NCBI GenBank assembly: GCA_937868765.1
Contig: CALMNL010000004.1
Location: 1,066,749-1,130,748 of the forward strand
Source of the DNA: an uncultured Desulfatitalea sp.
Lineage (GTDB): Bacteria > Desulfobacterota > Desulfobacteria > Desulfobacterales > Desulfosarcinaceae
Reading direction: 5' to 3'
Length of the DNA: 64,000 nt
Below the pieces are notes generated by a model, which searched no databases, was not told the DNA's origin, and saw nothing but the letters and a program-made list of their open reading frames with translations. Made by a program: the position numbers and the translations under genes. Position 1 is the stretch's first letter. The number at the start of each line of letters is the position of its first letter. Positions 1-9,354 of the stretch are shown in pieces.

Positions 1-505
1 GCGGAACACCATCCGGCCGGAGGACCGGCCATTGAGCGGTTGGAAGCTCGTATCATGCTGGTCGTTGCGGGCCGTGGAACCATGGCCGATGTGGTCTGGG
101 ATCAATCCCACCCAAGTGTTGTTGGGCAGCAGGGCAGAGGCTTCGAAATCGAGTTGGATCTCTTCGTTGGGCGCATAGACTTGCTTGGCCAGCTTCAGCC
201 GATTGCCCTCCACGGGCACTGCCACCTCGAAGGCCACGGCGGCCAACTCCTTGCCATTGGTGGTCTCGTTCATGCGGAAGCCGTATTTGCCGATCTTCTT
301 CGGCGCGCGGAACACCATCCGGCCCGATGCGCGACCATCGACATTCTGAAAGGCCATGTCGTGCTGGTCGTTGCGAGCCGTGGAGCCGTGGGCGATATGA
401 TCCGGGATCAGCCCCACCCAGGTGTTCCTGGGCAACAGCGGCGAAGCTTCGAAATCGAGGACGATCTCTTGGTTGGGGGCGTAAATCGTCCTGGCCAGCT
501 TCAGC
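1..505 (-). repeat. Tandem 306 bp domain repeats inside the giant gene
   Basis: One full unit (about 200-505) and a second, edge-truncated unit (1-199) encode near-identical copies. Both share LKLA..(I/V)YAPN(Q/E)EI, NTWVGLIPDHI.HGS, ARNDQHD and GRMVFR. The period is about 102 residues. More copies may lie beyond the left edge. Confidence 0.85.
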
Positions 506-3500
506 GTGGTGCCGGCCGTGGCCGCCTTGACCGGTGGGTGGGGTGGCACCGGTCTGGGTGGCGACGATCCGCCGGGAGGCGTGGCCTCTTTCTTGGCCTG
601 CTCGGCCAGCTTCTGTTTGGCAAAGGCGATGGAGGCGGCGATATCCTGCTGCCGCGCCGGGCTGAGCTCGCGCTGCTGGGCGGCCAGGGAGTTGTCCAGC
701 ATGGCCTGCCAGTTCTGCGCCTTGAAGTACTGGGCGTTGCGCGCTTCCCAGTCCGATATGAAGGCGCTGTACGCCGCAAAAACCTGGTTGAAACCCTTCT
801 GGATATGCCGGTTCAGGGGACTATCGCCGCCACCGGGCATGTCGCGTTGCAGTTCCTGGATCTCCAGCAGGGCCTTCTGGGCCGAGAAGGGTTTCTGCTC
901 GGCGACATGGCGGTCGAACTCCGGCACCTTGGCCTCCACCCGGGGCCAGATCTTTTCGAAGCGCGTCAGCTTTTCCAGTTTGGCCTGGGTGTCGGCATTG
1001 CCCGGGGCCAGGCGATCGGCCACCTGTAGGTCTTCCCGTGCCTTGGCGAAATCACGCTGGTTGACGGCCCGCCAGCCGCTCTGCTTGGCGGCCTTGGTCA
1101 CCTGGGCGATCACGGGCGCCGCCGTTTGGGGGTCGATTTCCTGGGCCTTACGCACCGCTTTTTCGGCCGCCGGCATTTCGCCGCGGGAGAGATGTTCGCG
1201 GGTCTGCTCGATCATCCGCTGGGCGGCCGCTCTCTTTTCGGCCGGCGTCTGGGGCGCGGTCTTGGGGGCGGCCGCATCCTTGCCCCCGGCGGGCGCTTTG
1301 GCCTCGGCCGGCGCAGGCACCAACCCGATCACCTCCACCGTGACCTCGGCCTCGCCCAGCTTGTTGCCATCCCGGTTCAAGGCGGTGACCCGGGCCACGA
1401 TGGTGCCCGGTTCGCTGCGGGATACCGTTGGGCTCTGGGAGATGTCGTTGCTCAAAGAGGTGCCGGAATTGACCTTCCATTGCCAGCGCACGACGTCGGG
1501 AAGGACATCGCCGACCAGTTCCGCTTTGAGGAAGATGCGTTCGTGGGTGGCCCGGCTGGTGCGGGGGATGGTTTTCAACCCGCCGGCCTTGGGGTCCCAG
1601 GTGCGCGGCAGGTTGGGCGGCTGCACCATCCAGGCATTGACGCCGTACGCCATGCCCGTATAACTGCCCTCCACATCGCCGAGTTCGTCGCCGTGTACCG
1701 GCACCCGGGCCTTGGCCTTGAGCGCAATGGGATTGGTGTCCCGCACGGTGAAGGCCATGCGCCGGCCGTTGGGGTCTAACTCCCAGCGGTTGGAGAAGGG
1801 GGGGTCGAGCCAGCGAAAATCGATCAATTTGCCGTCCACACCGGGCTTGGCGTGCACGGTGGCGACAACCTGCTGGCCCACATAGGCCCGGCCGTTGGCC
1901 GGTTCGTAGCTGATGCTCAGGGCCGGCGGCACCACGGTGACCGTCACCGGCTCGCTTTCGGCCACGGTCTGGTAGGCGCCGTCGATGAATTTGAGCAGTT
2001 GGCACCAGATTTTGACTTCGTCCAGGCGGTCATAGGTGACCTGGGTGGTGGGCCTGGGCCCTTCGGGCGGATCGAAGGTCACGCCGGGCTCGGAGAGCCA
2101 GACCACCTTGCTCGGGTGTTGGGTTTCGGAGGGCTCCTGCTCGTACTCCTTGTCCGGATCCGGGATCCACGCGTATTCCCGGGAGTTGCCGTCATCCGGT
2201 ATTTTGCGCCGCGCATCAGGAGTATAGGTGGCGGTGCCTGAATTTTTGTAATCCACGCAGAAGGGATTGCTTCCATCCTTGGAACAATCCACTGAGGTTT
2301 GGGGCTTGGGAGGCGGTGCCGGAGCTTCCAGGCCCATGCCCGAAGCGCTCAACAATGCCTGGCTACCGTAAAACACCTCGCCCTCGGCCCCCTCGATCTT
2401 GACCTTGGCGGGTCCCACCCGCACCGTGGCCACGGCATCGCCGGTCTGGCCCCTGGCATCGGTCACCTGCACCGAAATGCCCCAGTCGCCCACGTGGGCG
2501 GGCGTAAACGATGTGCCGGCCGAACTGCCGCTTACGCCCGACCAGCGATAGCGGTAAGGTGGCACGCCCCCGCCCGCCGAAGCGGAAAGGGTGACCGTTT
2601 GGCCCACCGCCACCACCTGGGTCGGCGCCTTGAGGGTCACCGCCAGGTTTGCGGGCGTATCTTCTTTGTCCTTGTCTTTATCTTGGTCTTTTTTATCCTG
2701 GTCATCGTCTTTTTCTTTGGCATCGCCCGGCACCACGCGCATAGAGGCCCGGGCCAGCAGCTTGGCGTTTTCCCGGAAGTCGTCCATCATCTCAACGACC
2801 ACCGTGCCGGGGCCGTCCACGGTGACCTCCACTTCGGCGCCGTGGGGCGATTTGAAACGCAATTCGCCCTCTTTCTTCCAGCGGAAGAAGTATTCGGCCG
2901 GCGGCGTGCCGGCGCTCAGGGTGGCCTTGGCGCGGGTGGTCCTGCCTTTGGCCGGCACCAGGGGAGACAGGGAAATCTCCACCTTCAGGGCGGCCATGAG
3001 GCAGGATTCCAGGGCCTTGCCGGCCTCGCCGGTGAGAAAACCGGCATACTCGTAGTCCCGCATGGCCTGGTCCATCTTGATTTTGAAATCGCCGGCCGTG
3101 CTGCGGTAGAGATCGCGCTCTCCCGCGGCCAGGGCGTAGGGCATGGCGGCCACGAAGGTGACCACGGCGTCGCCGAGCGCGGCCGCGGCGGCATCCGCCT
3201 GAGTGACGGGTATTTCGGCATAGCGGTCGCGCACTTCGACGTAGCGGGCGCGGGCCGCGTCATAGGCATCGCTCCAGGCCGATTCGGCCTCGGCCAGGGT
3301 GGTGAAGTACTCGACCAGGTTCTCGATGAAGCTGACCTTGTAGCGATGGCCCAGCAGGATTTGCAGGGCCTTCTGGTGGCAAGGATTGGCCGGGTCGAAG
3401 CCGCCCTTGGCGGAAAAGCCGAAGTCCCGGATCAGCTTCTCCACCTGGCGCACGGCGTGCTCCCGCCCATTGGCCAGCATGGCGTCCAGCTTGACCATGC

Positions 3501-6500
3501 GCGGCCGGTCGAACTCGGGATAGCCGGTGAGGTGCCAGCTGCCAGGCTTGTAGCCGTCGGGCACCTCGGCCAGGCGGCTTGCGATCTTGCGGTGCAGTGC
3601 GGCGATCTGCCGGTACTCCTGCAGGTAGTGTTTGTAGATGCGGAAACGGGACAGCGGCAGGCTCTCCTGTTCCATCTTGTTCTGGATCACCTTGAGGTAG
3701 GCCTGGGCACTGCTGTCCGCGTGGGCCACCAGGGTGCCGACCTTCAACTCGGATTGCAGGGCGCGCAGCTCCTCCTTGGCCTTGTTGATCTCGCCCTCGT
3801 AATCCCGGGCCACCCGGAACTCTTCTTCGGCCCACTGCTTGAGATGAGTGATGGTCTGGTTCAGGGCCTGGGTGCGGATCCGGCGGTATTCCGCAAAGAA
3901 GAGCAGGGCGGCTTTGCCGCCGTGGGCCTGCACTTTGGTTTTGGCATCGAACTCATCTTCCCAATCCTTGTCGTTGAAATTGGGGAAGAGCAGTTTCAGC
4001 GATTCGCGCAGCTCCTTGATGCGCGGATACTGGGGGAAGATGTACTTTTCGGCGTAATCGCGGATGGAGGCGTTGATGGTAGGCACCGCGAAATAGCCGT
4101 CGGCCTTTTCCGATTCGTAGGGTGCATCCCCCTTGGCGGTCAACAGATCCGCATAGGTCAATTCGTGGAACACGTGGGCGCGGTCGAACAGGCCGGTGAG
4201 CACCATGGGCTGGTCGCCGCCGCCCTCCCAGTTGCCCGAGGCGATCCAGGCCTGGACCAGGTTCTGGGCCTGGCGCGCATCGTACACCCCTTCGGCGATG
4301 GGCGCGCCGGCCATGACCATACCGGCCACCACCGCCGGAATCTGGCCGCCGGGCACGCAGCCCATGATGCCGATGCTGACGAACAGGCCGGCCTCCAGGG
4401 CCTTGCGCTTGTTGCCGGTAAAGCCCGCTTCGATTCCCGAAAGGAGGCCGTCGGCAAAATCGCCCACGATGGGCAGCGCCGTCACCCAGGCATTGGCCAG
4501 GGCCAGGTTTTCCTCTTCCGGTTTCATGGCCGGGCTGCTGTTTAAGATGGTGTAGGTCTGATACAGACCAACGGCCACCGAGAAGACCGCATCCATGGGG
4601 CCCAGATCGCCGGCCTGCCCCAATTCGGTGGGCGTCAGGCTGAAGATGTACTGACGGCTCTTTTGCTGCCATTCCATCAATGAAAGGGCTTGCTGGGCCA
4701 GCCGGTGTTGCAGGCGGGCGGCCATATCCGCCATCTGGTCGGGCAGCAGTTTGATTTTAAGCCGGGTCTCCATGGGCAGCCGGATCTCGGCCTCGAGCCA
4801 GCCCAGGGCCTGCAGATCCCCGGGCTGCAGGGTCTTGAGTTCCATCACGGTCTGGCGGATCTCGTCGGGCACCGCGCGGATCAGGGCCGTGCTGCGCTGA
4901 CGGCGCCAATCGGCCACCACCTCGTCGATGGAGCCGGGTCCGCCGCCCAGTTCCAGCATGTCCACCGAGCTCAGGTACAACACCTCCTGGCGGGCCTGCC
5001 GGAGCTTGGCCGCCGCCGGACCGGCCGGTATTTGGGTGCCTTCGCGGATGTGGCGGTTGAGTTCGTAGTACTCGTCCGGGGAGATCTCGTTGGTGGTCAG
5101 CAGGGTCAGCAGCAGCCGGCGGCTGATCTGGTCGGCCGACTCCCCCGTGAAGAGTTTGAGCTGGCGTTCGACGTACCCCAGCACGTTGGGCCCCAGGGCC
5201 CGGCCGCCGAATTCGCGCTGCAAGGTCTTGAGGACCGCCTCGGGCTGGGCGCCGGGCACGTCGCCCAGGGCGGCCAGGCCGTTGGCCAGGTCGTTGAGAT
5301 CGAATTTGATGAGCTGCTTCTGGTAGAGGGCCTCCAGGTCGTCCAGGGTCTTGGCGCCCTTGGCGGCCTCGATTTTTTCCAGCTCGGTAAGCAAACGGTT
5401 TACATCCAGCAGGAGCTGATTCTCCACGGTCTGGTGCATGGCGCGTTTTACGCCTTCGATCACCTGGATTTCGCTCAATCCGGCATCCGCCAGGATGGCG
5501 GAGGCGGCCGACGGGCGCTGGGCGATGTCCCGGGCCGTGAGGATGGCCTTGCCCTCATCATCATCCATGTAGGAGATCAGGGCGATCTCGTCCACGTCGC
5601 CCCAGATGCGATCCACATACTTGGCCGTACCGCCGATGCCCCCCTCGCCGTGTTTGAAGAACATGGCATAGTCGCTGGCCACCTTGGCGAACAGGGCCCG
5701 GCGGCTGGTGGGCATGAGCGCCGTGACCTGCGCGAGCAACAAATCGGAAAGCGCTTCGGGGCCGCCTGGTTTCAGTACCCATCCGCCCCCTTCCGGGACG
5801 ATGCGCCGGACTTTATCAGGGTCGCCCAGATAGCTGGTGACGAAAAAGCGCTGGCCGGCGCCGCCCCGGTACATGTCCTTGGCCGAAGCGGCCACCTGGG
5901 CATCCAGGTTGCGCATGAGGGCCGCGTGCATCTCTTTTTTGAGAAGCGCCGCGGCATCCCCGTTGCCGGTTTTTTGAAGGTCGCGCGCCTTGGCAAGGGC
6001 CGCCTTCAGATCGTTGTACCCGAAATTGGGCAGATCCGAGGCTACCACATCCATGGCGGCGCCGTTGAGACTTTTGGGAAGCGCCAGGCCTTGCTGGCTG
6101 GCGGCCTGGAGCACCGGATCCGCCGCGCCTTTGGTCAAAATGCCGGCGGTGGTCTGGACGATGGCGCCGTCGATGGCCTGCCGGGCTCTGGGGGTATCCT
6201 TGCCCACGTAAAGCAGGTCGATGTCACGACCGGGCTTGCAGGAACCGCTGGCCAGGAAGATGTCGGCCGGTTCCCCCATGGCTTCGGCGGCGGCGCGGGT
6301 GGACTCGCCCACCACCCGGATGCGCAGGGCCTGCACCTGGTCCTGCAGCGCCTGGGGCAGCTGCCCCATATTCTTTTCATACCATCCCAGGTCGCGGGTG
6401 ATGAGCAGCAGCACGGCTTCCGAATACGCGGCATTGGGTTTGGCCTTGATCTCTTTGAGAAGAAATTCGCCGAGCGCGTCGCACCGGGCTGTCACCGGAA

Positions 6501-6579
6501 AAAGCAGAAAGAAAAAGCACAACAGGGAAGATGCCCACCGGCGCCAGGCGGGCTGGAACAAAGAGAAAAGTGGCGTCAT
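1..6579 (-). CDS. Giant secreted multidomain protein, C-terminus outside window
   Basis: An unbroken reading frame of 2193 codons runs from an ATG at 6579 to the window edge. The ATG follows a good ribosome site (AGGAG, about 8 bases upstream). The N-terminus is a signal peptide (basic start, hydrophobic run about residues 16-30). Residues about 35-1270 are mostly helical with no family I recognise, with a Gly/Ala-rich hydrophobic stretch near 723-755. A Lys/Asp-rich linker near 1285-1306 leads into a PKD/Ig-like domain (about 1308-1383) and further beta domains. A TPR-like helical part lies near 1780-1935. The end holds tandem domains about 102 residues long with the motif NTWVGLIPDH and a basic/aromatic pattern reminiscent of SKICH-like beta sandwiches. 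Likely envelope-associated or exported. Function unknown. Gene reality is near certain from start, ribosome site and length. Confidence 0.85.
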   Translation of the reverse strand, partial: MTPLFSLFQPAWRRWASSLLCFFFLLFPVTARCDALGEFLLKEIKAKPNAAYSEAVLLLITRDLGWYEKNMGQLPQALQDQVQALRIRVVGESTRAAAEAMGEPADIFLASGSCKPGRDIDLLYVGKDTPRARQAIDGAIVQTTAGILTKGAADPVLQAASQQGLALPKSLNGAAMDVVASDLPNFGYNDLKAALAKARDLQKTGNGDAAALLKKEMHAALMRNLDAQVAASAKDMYRGGAGQRFFVTSYLGDPDKVRRIVPEGGGWVLKPGGPEALSDLLLAQVTALMPTSRRALFAKVASDYAMFFKHGEGGIGGTAKYVDRIWGDVDEIALISYMDDDEGKAILTARDIAQRPSAASAILADAGLSEIQVIEGVKRAMHQTVENQLLLDVNRLLTELEKIEAAKGAKTLDDLEALYQKQLIKFDLNDLANGLAALGDVPGAQPEAVLKTLQREFGGRALGPNVLGYVERQLKLFTGESADQISRRLLLTLLTTNEISPDEYYELNRHIREGTQIPAGPAAAKLRQARQEVLYLSSVDMLELGGGPGSIDEVVADWRRQRSTALIRAVPDEIRQTVMELKTLQPGDLQALGWLEAEIRLPMETRLKIKLLPDQMADMAARLQHRLAQQALSLMEWQQKSRQYIFSLTPTELGQAGDLGPMDAVFSVAVGLYQTYTILNSSPAMKPEEENLALANAWVTALPIVGDFADGLLSGIEAGFTGNKRKALEAGLFVSIGIMGCVPGGQIPAVVAGMVMAGAPIAEGVYDARQAQNLVQAWIASGNWEGGGDQPMVLTGLFDRAHVFHELTYADLLTAKGDAPYESEKADGYFAVPTINASIRDYAEKYIFPQYPRIKELRESLKLLFPNFNDKDWEDEFDAKTKVQAHGGKAALLFFAEYRRIRTQALNQTITHLKQWAEEEFRVARDYEGEINKAKEELRALQSELKVGTLVAHADSSAQAYLKVIQNKMEQESLPLSRFRIYKHYLQEYRQIAALHRKIASRLAEVPDGYKPGSWHLTGYPEFDRPRMVKLDAMLANGREHAVRQVEKLIRDFGFSAKGGFDPANPCHQKALQILLGHRYKVSFIENLVEYFTTLAEAESAWSDAYDAARARYVEVRDRYAEIPVTQADAAAAALGDAVVTFVAAMPYALAAGERDLYRSTAGDFKIKMDQAMRDYEYAGFLTGEAGKALESCLMAALKVEISLSPLVPAKGRTTRAKATLSAGTPPAEYFFRWKKEGELRFKSPHGAEVEVTVDGPGTVVVEMMDDFRENAKLLARASMRVVPGDAKEKDDDQDKKDQDKDKDKEDTPANLAVTLKAPTQVVAVGQTVTLSASAGGGVPPYRYRWSGVSGSSAGTSFTPAHVGDWGISVQVTDARGQTGDAVATVRVGPAKVKIEGAEGEVFYGSQALLSASGMGLEAPAPPPKPQTSVDCSKDGSNPFCVDYKNSGTATYTPDARRKIPDDGNSREYAWIPDPDKEYEQEPSETQHPSKVVWLSEPGVTFDPPEGPRPTTQVTYDRLDEVKIWCQLLKFIDGAYQTVAESEPVTVTVVPPALSISYEPANGRAYVGQQVVATVHAKPGVDGKLIDFRWLDPPFSNRWELDPNGRRMAFTVRDTNPIALKAKARVPVHGDELGDVEGSYTGMAYGVNAWMVQPPNLPRTWDPKAGGLKTIPRTSRATHERIFLKAELVGDVLPDVVRWQWKVNSGTSLSNDISQSPTVSRSEPGTIVARVTALNRDGNKLGEAEVTVEVIGLVPAPAEAKAPAGGKDAAAPKTAPQTPAEKRAAAQRMIEQTREHLSRGEMPAAEKAVRKAQEIDPQTAAPVIAQVTKAAKQSGWRAVNQRDFAKAREDLQVADRLAPGNADTQAKLEKLTRFEKIWPRVEAKVPEFDRHVAEQKPFSAQKALLEIQELQRDMPGGGDSPLNRHIQKGFNQVFAAYSAFISDWEARNAQYFKAQNWQAMLDNSLAAQQRELSPARQQDIAASIAFAKQKLAEQAKKEATPPGGSSPPRPVPPHPPVKAATAGTTLKLARTIYAPNQEIVLDFEASPLLPRNTWVGLIPDHIAHGSTARNDQHDMAFQNVDGRASGRMVFRAPKKIGKYGFRMNETTNGKELAAVAFEVAVPVEGNRLKLAKQVYAPNEEIQLDFEASALLPNNTWVGLIPDHIGHGSTARNDQHDTSFQPLNGRSSGRMVFR

Positions 6580-6745
6580 CGAAAATCTCCTCTTGTGGAA
6601 ATCGGGCACTGCTCCGAAGCTCTGCCAAGGCGGACCGCCAACGACCGGTCAAGCGGCGGGCGTCCATCCGCAAAGGGCCCTGTTAAGATTTTGTGTCTGG
6701 ATTGTTACAGATCCGATCGGCTATCCGCCCCTGGTCGTATTGTGT

Positions 6746-7816
6746 TTATCGACCCGGGGATTCACAACTTGAGGCTTGATTCAACAGATTCTGATCGTAC
6801 CAGCGCACCTCCCCCGGCCCATAGGCGATGCGCGCCGGGCGGCCCGGGGATAGGGCGGCAAGGGCGGGGTGGCCGGCGGGCAGGGGCACGCTGAACTCGG
6901 TGGGACCGACGGCGACGACGACGTGGATGCCGCCGGTGGGGCGGTCCAGGGCGAGGCGGGTGACGATGCCTTCCATCACTTCCCGGCCTTCAGGGGGCGC
7001 TTCGCCGGGTTGCAGCAGGGTGAGGCGGGCCGGGTCGATGGCGGCCGTGAGCGCTGTTTTTTCTTTCTCGGGGCGCAGGGCGATGAAGCGCTGGGTCTCG
7101 CCCAGGGCCATGGCGACTTTGCCCGGGGACAATTGGCGCCAGGGGCCGAAGAGCAGGGTCTGCTGGCCCCGGCCCAGGATGCGGCCGGCGAAGAGATGCA
7201 CCACATCGGTGCAGATTTCGTGGAGCCAGGGCAGGTCATGGCTGGCGACGACCAGGCTGGTGCCCCACTGGCGGTGGGCGTGGAGCGCGGCCGCTTTCAT
7301 GAGCTGGGCGCTGGCGCCGTCGACGCTGGTGGTGGGCTCGTCGAGCAGCAGCACCCGGGGCCGCAGCACCAGGCGGGCGGCCAGGGCCGCGCGGCGGGCC
7401 TCGCCGCCGGAGAGCGCGAACCAGGGCCGCCGGGCGAAATTCTCCGGGGGCAGCCCGACCCACGCCAGGGACTGGGCCACCCGCTGGCGCTCCTCTTTGC
7501 GGTCGTTGCGGACGCGCAGGCCGTAGGCCACGTTGGCGTAGACCGTGCGTTTGAGCAGGTGGGACTCCTGGGGCAGCAGGGCGATGCTGCGTCGGGCCGC
7601 CGGGTCCAGGGGGGGCACAGGACGTTCGTCGAAGAGAATCTCTCCTTGGGCCGGCCGCTCCACGAAGCCGAGCAGCTTGAGCAGCGTGGTTTTACCCGAG
7701 CCATTGGCGCCCACCAGCCCGGTGATGCTGCCTTGTGCCAGTTCCAGGCCGTCGATGGAGAGCACCGTGCGGTGGTCGTAGCGCTGGATGATCCGGTTGA
7801 GTCGGTAAAGGGCCAT
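6746..7816 (-). CDS. tupC: Tungstate ABC transporter ATP-binding protein TupC
   Basis: This is the ATPase of a TupABC-type oxyanion importer. The Walker A GANGSGKTT (about 36-44), Q-loop (LLPQE, about 81-85), signature LSGGE (about 135-139), Walker B LLLDEP (about 156-161) and switch His (ASHDLP) are all intact, so it should hydrolyse ATP. At 356 residues it is longer than a bare nucleotide-binding domain. The extra C-terminal beta-rich part (from about 270) resembles a TOBE-like regulatory domain that could bind the oxyanion. It is the last gene of the regulator-tupA-tupB-tupC operon, 9 bp after tupB. Tungstate rather than molybdate is inferred from the TupA partner. Confidence 0.92.
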   Translation of the reverse strand: MALYRLNRIIQRYDHRTVLSIDGLELAQGSITGLVGANGSGKTTLLKLLGFVERPAQGEILFDERPVPPLDPAARRSIALLPQESHLLKRTVYANVAYGLRVRNDRKEERQRVAQSLAWVGLPPENFARRPWFALSGGEARRAALAARLVLRPRVLLLDEPTTSVDGASAQLMKAAALHAHRQWGTSLVVASHDLPWLHEICTDVVHLFAGRILGRGQQTLLFGPWRQLSPGKVAMALGETQRFIALRPEKEKTALTAAIDPARLTLLQPGEAPPEGREVMEGIVTRLALDRPTGGIHVVVAVGPTEFSVPLPAGHPALAALSPGRPARIAYGPGEVRWYDQNLLNQASSCESPGR

Positions 7817-7825
7817 GGCGGTTGC

Positions 7826-8512
7826 CTACTTTCTGCGCAGCAGGGAGACCGTGGCGGTCACCGCGAAGGCGATGAACAGCAGGATCAGGCCCAGGGCGAT
7901 ACCCATGGCGAACATGCCCTTGTTGGTCTCCAGGGCGATGGCCGTGGTGATGGTGCGGGTGTGCCACTTGATGTTGCCGCCCACCATCATGGAGATGCCC
8001 ACTTCGGTCATCACCCGGCCGTAGGCATTGAGCGCGGCGGCCAGGATGCCGTGGCGCGCCTCCCACAGGGTATCGCGCATCAGCTGCCAGCGGTCGGCTC
8101 CCAGAGAGAGCAGGGTGACCCGCAGGTTGGCATCCATGCTCTCGACGGCCGTGGCCGTCAGGGCGACGACCACGGGCAGGGCCAGCAGGGTCTGGCCGAT
8201 GGCGATGCCCGGCAGGGTGAAGAGCAGCCCCAGGTCGCCCAGGGGGCCTCTACGGGAGAGAAAGGCGTAGACCAGCAGGCCGATGAACACCGTGGGCAGC
8301 GAAAGCAGGGTGTCCACCACCAGGCGCGCCTGGCGCCGGCCGGGAAAACGCAGATGCCCCAGGATAAATCCCAGGGGCAGGCCGATCAGCAGGCTGGCCG
8401 CCATGGCGTAGCTCGAAACGCGCACCGTGGCGGCCACTGCCGAATAGGTCTCAGGGTCCCCGCCGAGCAGCAGCCGGCAGGCCTCCAGCAGGCCCTGAAA
8501 AAGGTAATCCAT
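7826..8512 (-). CDS. tupB: Tungstate ABC transporter permease TupB
   Basis: This 228-residue inner-membrane protein has about five hydrophobic segments and the cytoplasmic EAA-type loop around GADRWQLMRDTLWEAR, which contacts the ATPase. The size and the MDYLFQGLLEA start are typical of TupB/WtpB-type permeases. Its ATG shares one base with the tupA stop codon (TGATG), indicating translational coupling. It would form the channel for tungstate delivered by TupA. Confidence 0.93.
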   Translation of the reverse strand: MDYLFQGLLEACRLLLGGDPETYSAVAATVRVSSYAMAASLLIGLPLGFILGHLRFPGRRQARLVVDTLLSLPTVFIGLLVYAFLSRRGPLGDLGLLFTLPGIAIGQTLLALPVVVALTATAVESMDANLRVTLLSLGADRWQLMRDTLWEARHGILAAALNAYGRVMTEVGISMMVGGNIKWHTRTITTAIALETNKGMFAMGIALGLILLFIAFAVTATVSLLRRK

Positions 8513-9354
8513 CAGTGCGGGGCGTTGGGGGTGAAGAGCTGCTTGCCCATGAGCTTGAAGTCGCCGATCAGCTTCTGGGCCTGGGGACCGGTGATCCAGA
8601 CGGCGAATTGATGGGCCAGGGCATTATTGACCTTCTCGCAGCGCTTGGGGTTGACCTCGATGACGCTGTACTGGTTGCGCAGGGGCGCATCCCCCTCCAC
8701 CAGGATCACCTGGGGCGCCTTGCCGGCCTTGTCGCTCTCATACTTGATATAGGTGCCGCGGTCGGTGAGGGTGTAGCCGTTCTTTTCGGCGGCCACGTTG
8801 ATGGTGGCCAGCATGCCCTGGCCGGTGGAGATGTACCAGCTCTCCTTTTCGGGCTGGGCCAGATTGCTCGCCTTCCACAGCTCCTGCTCCATCTTGTGGG
8901 TGCCGGAGTTGTCGCCGCGGCTGACGAAGACCGCCTTCTTGGCCACGATGGCCGCCAGGGCCTCGGCCACCGTCCTGCCTTTGATGCCGGCCGGATCGCT
9001 GGCCGGGCCGGTGATCACGAAGTCGTTGTACATCACCAGGGTGCGGTTGATGCCGAAACCCTCCTCGACATATTTGATCTCCGCCTTGGGGGCATGCACC
9101 AGCAGCACGTCCACGTCGCAGTTCTTGCCCAGTTCCAGGGCTTTGCCCGTGCCGGTGGCGGTCCAGCGCAGCTCATAACCGGTGGCTTTCTTGAAATGGG
9201 GCGCCAGGTAATCGAGCAGCCCGGTGTCGTCGGTACTGGTGGTGGTGGCCATCATCACCGCCTGCGGTTCGGCGGCCCAGGCTGCGCCGCACAGCAGCGC
9301 CAGCAAAGCGATCATCAAAAGAGAGCCTTTGGCCAGGAACCCCTTGTGTTTCAT
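8512..9354 (-). CDS. tupA: Periplasmic tungstate-binding protein TupA
   Basis: This 280-residue exported solute-binding protein has a signal peptide ending near AAWAAEP. Right after it comes the hallmark ATTTSTDDTGLLDYL, the TTTS motif that coordinates tungstate in the TupA family. The later SRGDNSGTH segment is also typical. Tungstate supply fits W- or Mo-dependent formate dehydrogenases and aldehyde oxidoreductases common in anaerobes, though none is in this window. Its ATG overlaps the stop of the upstream regulator by 4 bp. Confidence 0.95.
   Translation of the reverse strand: MKHKGFLAKGSLLMIALLALLCGAAWAAEPQAVMMATTTSTDDTGLLDYLAPHFKKATGYELRWTATGTGKALELGKNCDVDVLLVHAPKAEIKYVEEGFGINRTLVMYNDFVITGPASDPAGIKGRTVAEALAAIVAKKAVFVSRGDNSGTHKMEQELWKASNLAQPEKESWYISTGQGMLATINVAAEKNGYTLTDRGTYIKYESDKAGKAPQVILVEGDAPLRNQYSVIEVNPKRCEKVNNALAHQFAVWITGPQAQKLIGDFKLMGKQLFTPNAPH

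Noticed and set aside
6200-6330. Nucleotidyltransferase-like GS..DID motif in the giant protein (SGSCKPGRDIDLLY)
   Set aside because: The spacing between GS and the Asp pair is shorter than in real polymerase-beta-fold enzymes, and no supporting third Asp could be placed.
2299-6894. Two plus-strand open frames of 748 and 734 codons opposite the giant gene
   Set aside because: They are antisense to a longer frame with signal peptide and ribosome site. Their His/Gly/Leu-rich composition is the usual mirror of high-GC third positions.
9099-9140. Possible CRISPR or tRNA features across the window
   Set aside because: No regularly spaced direct repeats of 25-40 bp and no cloverleaf with a GTTC-type T arm were seen anywhere; the only short tandem repeats are in coding sequence.
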